From positions 1-64,000 of the forward strand of contig NZ_JACIAH010000014.1 of NCBI RefSeq assembly GCF_014194695.1: 64,000 nt of DNA. The letters are read 5' to 3'. Position 1 is the first letter of the stretch, and each line of letters opens with the position of its first letter. A program made the translations under genes and the position numbers. The stretch comes from Rhizobium sp. BK399. Lineage in GTDB: Bacteria; Pseudomonadota; Alphaproteobacteria; Rhizobiales; Rhizobiaceae. Below the pieces are notes generated by a model that worked only from the letters and a program-made list of their open reading frames with translations, was not told the DNA's origin and made no database searches. Shown one piece after another: positions 62,518 to 64,000 of the stretch.

Positions 62518-64000
62518 ATGGAAAAAAGCCTCGCGCGTTACATCTGGTCGAACACGCGGCTGCAGCAGCTCTGGATCCTGGCGGTTGTCGCGATTTCCAT
62601 GATCCCGTACTTCCTGTCTTTTGACTTGCCGAAACAGATCGTCAACGGTCCTATTCAGGGGGCGGGCTTCGAGGGCGAGGGCGCGACGCAGACCTTCATG
62701 CGGATCGCCTATACCTTGCCCTTCTTCGGCGAGGTGGAATTCTTCAAGGGCGTTCAACTTGACCGTCTGCAGATGCTGATGGGGCTGAGCCTCGTCTTTC
62801 TGGCGCTTGTGGTTCTGAACGGGCTTTTCAAATTCTACATCAACACCTACAAGGGCAGGCTTGGCGAGCGCATGCTGCGGCGTATTCGCTTTGAGCTGAT
62901 CGACCGGGTCCTGCGATTCCCGCCATCGCATTTCAAGCGGGTCAAGTCGGCCGAGATCGCGACGATGATCAAGGACGAGGTCGAACCGATGGGCGGCTTC
63001 ACCGGTGACGCCTTCGTCGCGCCGGCCCTGCTTGGCGGTCAGGCTGTGACTGCGCTTGCCTTCATCATCGTCCAGAACTTCTGGCTGGGCATGATTGCGG
63101 CTGCCATTGTCGGCGTCCAGGCGGTCGTAATCCCGCGCATGAGAAAGCGGCTGCTCGAGCTTGGTCGCCAGCGTCAGCTGACGGCGCGTGAACTGTCGGG
63201 TCGTGTCGGCGAGATCGTAGATGGCATCGGAACGATCCATGGCAACGACACGTCGAACTACGAGCGCGCCGATATCGCCGCCCGCCTAGGCCTGATCTTC
63301 TCGATCCGCTACGACCTCTACCAGTGGAAGTTCCTGGTCAAGTTCCTGAACAACTTTCTTGCCCAGGTAACACCCTTCCTGTTTTACGCCATCGGCGGTT
63401 ATCTTGCCTTGCAGGGCCGGCTCGATATCGGCCAGCTCGTCGCCGTCATCAGCGCCTACAAGGACCTGCCGGGTCCGCTCAAGGAACTGATCGACTGGGA
63501 CCAGATGCGCCAGGACGTGCAGGTCAAGTACCAGCAGGTCTACGAGCAGTTCAATGTCGAGCCTCTGATCGAGGGCAGGATCCAGGACCTATCGCCGGAG
63601 GCGGTTGGCGCTTTGACGGCGCCACTCGTCGTCACCAATTTGACCGTCAGCGACGACAGTGGCGCGCGACTGGTCGACCACGTTTCGGTCGAGATCAAGC
63701 CGAACGAGACGGTTGCCGTGGTCGGCCCGAACTCCAGCGGGGCGGAGGCCTTCGCAGAAGCGCTCGGTCGACTGGTGTGGCCCGATTCAGGCCGCGTCAC
63801 GATCGACGGCAAGGATCTCCTCGACCTGCCGGAGGCCGTAACCGGCCGACGGATTTCCTACGCGTCCGCCGATGCCTATTTTTTCCACGGAACACTGCGC
63901 GACAACCTGCTCTACGGCCTGAAGCACGCGCCGCTCAAGCAGCCTGATTACGATGGCAAGGCCGCCCAGGAGGCGAAGTGGCATGCCGAGGAGGCAATCA
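62518..64000 (+). CDS. Large ABC transporter with degenerate nucleotide-binding domain, N-terminal part
   Basis: Runs off the right edge; 494 codons visible. Type I exporter-like membrane domain with about six helices (residues 15-340; LILAVVAISMIPYFLSF-like first helix, YKGRLGERMLRRIRFELIDR coupling region), then a nucleotide-binding domain from about residue 370. Its Walker A position (about 402-412) reads VVGPNSSGAEAFAEAL: the Lys and the following Thr/Ser are missing. It still has SYASADAYFFHGTLRDNLLY typical of the Q-loop/X-loop region. A second, presumably active ATPase domain or a partner is expected downstream. ATG 62518; no obvious Shine-Dalgarno. Likely exports or flips the glycan or a lipid-linked product. 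Confidence 0.78.
   Translation, partial: MEKSLARYIWSNTRLQQLWILAVVAISMIPYFLSFDLPKQIVNGPIQGAGFEGEGATQTFMRIAYTLPFFGEVEFFKGVQLDRLQMLMGLSLVFLALVVLNGLFKFYINTYKGRLGERMLRRIRFELIDRVLRFPPSHFKRVKSAEIATMIKDEVEPMGGFTGDAFVAPALLGGQAVTALAFIIVQNFWLGMIAAAIVGVQAVVIPRMRKRLLELGRQRQLTARELSGRVGEIVDGIGTIHGNDTSNYERADIAARLGLIFSIRYDLYQWKFLVKFLNNFLAQVTPFLFYAIGGYLALQGRLDIGQLVAVISAYKDLPGPLKELIDWDQMRQDVQVKYQQVYEQFNVEPLIEGRIQDLSPEAVGALTAPLVVTNLTVSDDSGARLVDHVSVEIKPNETVAVVGPNSSGAEAFAEALGRLVWPDSGRVTIDGKDLLDLPEAVTGRRISYASADAYFFHGTLRDNLLYGLKHAPLKQPDYDGKAAQEAKWHAEEAI

Overview
This window most likely comes from a member of the Rhizobiaceae (Rhizobium/Ensifer/Agrobacterium relatives). The reasons are GC-rich genes with strong G/C in codon position 3, the rhizobial layout of the protocatechuate pathway (pcaDCHGB under a LysR-type PcaQ, pcaIJF under an IclR-type PcaR, pobA under an AraC-type PobR), several promoters of the alphaproteobacterial general-stress sigma factor type (GGAAC-N16/17-(C/A)GTT), DUF2934, a CyaC-type redox adenylate cyclase and a pRiA4b ORF-3 family protein. 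All identifications are from reading the translated sequence; no database search was possible.

Layout. 1-4.3 kb: gene-poor accessory DNA starting with the 5' end of an ArdC-like antirestriction gene, then small genes, a ClpP-fold periplasmic protein and a secreted esterase. 4.4-9.9 kb: stress and envelope genes (EEP-family hydrolase, cardiolipin synthase, DUF2934, tiny membrane peptides, a basic stress-like protein, GST, SDR); three EcfG-like promoters lie here and a fourth, perfect one lies at 1.18 kb. 9.9-21.5 kb: a complete 4-hydroxybenzoate/protocatechuate to beta-ketoadipate route: pobA makes protocatechuate, pcaHG cleaves it, pcaB, pcaC and pcaD lead to 3-oxoadipate, pcaIJ activates it and pcaF yields acetyl-CoA and succinyl-CoA. 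Three regulators and candidate operators for each are visible. 21.6-26.2 kb: a five-gene HAAT-type ABC importer on the same strand, probably the protocatechuate transporter. 26.5-27.4 kb: an MBL-fold hydrolase apparently translationally coupled to a 26-codon leader.

27.45-37.6 kb: a roughly 10.1-kb integrative element bounded by a 24-bp direct repeat of the 3' end of tRNA-Ala(GGC), with a tyrosine integrase at its right end and near-identical paired arm-type repeats just inside both ends. It carries an AAA ATPase, a serine recombinase with a res-like site, a phage-type SF2 helicase, a membrane-anchored SNase and small secreted or membrane proteins, but no virion or conjugation genes. 37.6-42.6 kb: further accessory DNA with a TacA/TacT-like toxin-antitoxin pair, two frameshifted pseudogenes, a third tRNA-Ala fragment, an HTH antitoxin/PIN toxin pair whose toxin seems to start at ATT, and a pRiA4b ORF-3 protein.

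42.6-64 kb: a surface-glycan and cyclic-nucleotide region. Polysaccharide deacetylase, several glycosyltransferases, FkbM and class I methyltransferases and a nucleotide-sugar dehydrogenase are interleaved with three cyclase-fold proteins (a haem/2Fe-2S-linked CyaC-like cyclase, a DUF3095 protein and a soluble cyclase with altered base-recognition residues), a peptide-type ABC importer, and the start of a large ABC exporter whose visible ATPase domain lacks the Walker A lysine. This last region is the best candidate for an undescribed system, with the satellite-like island second.
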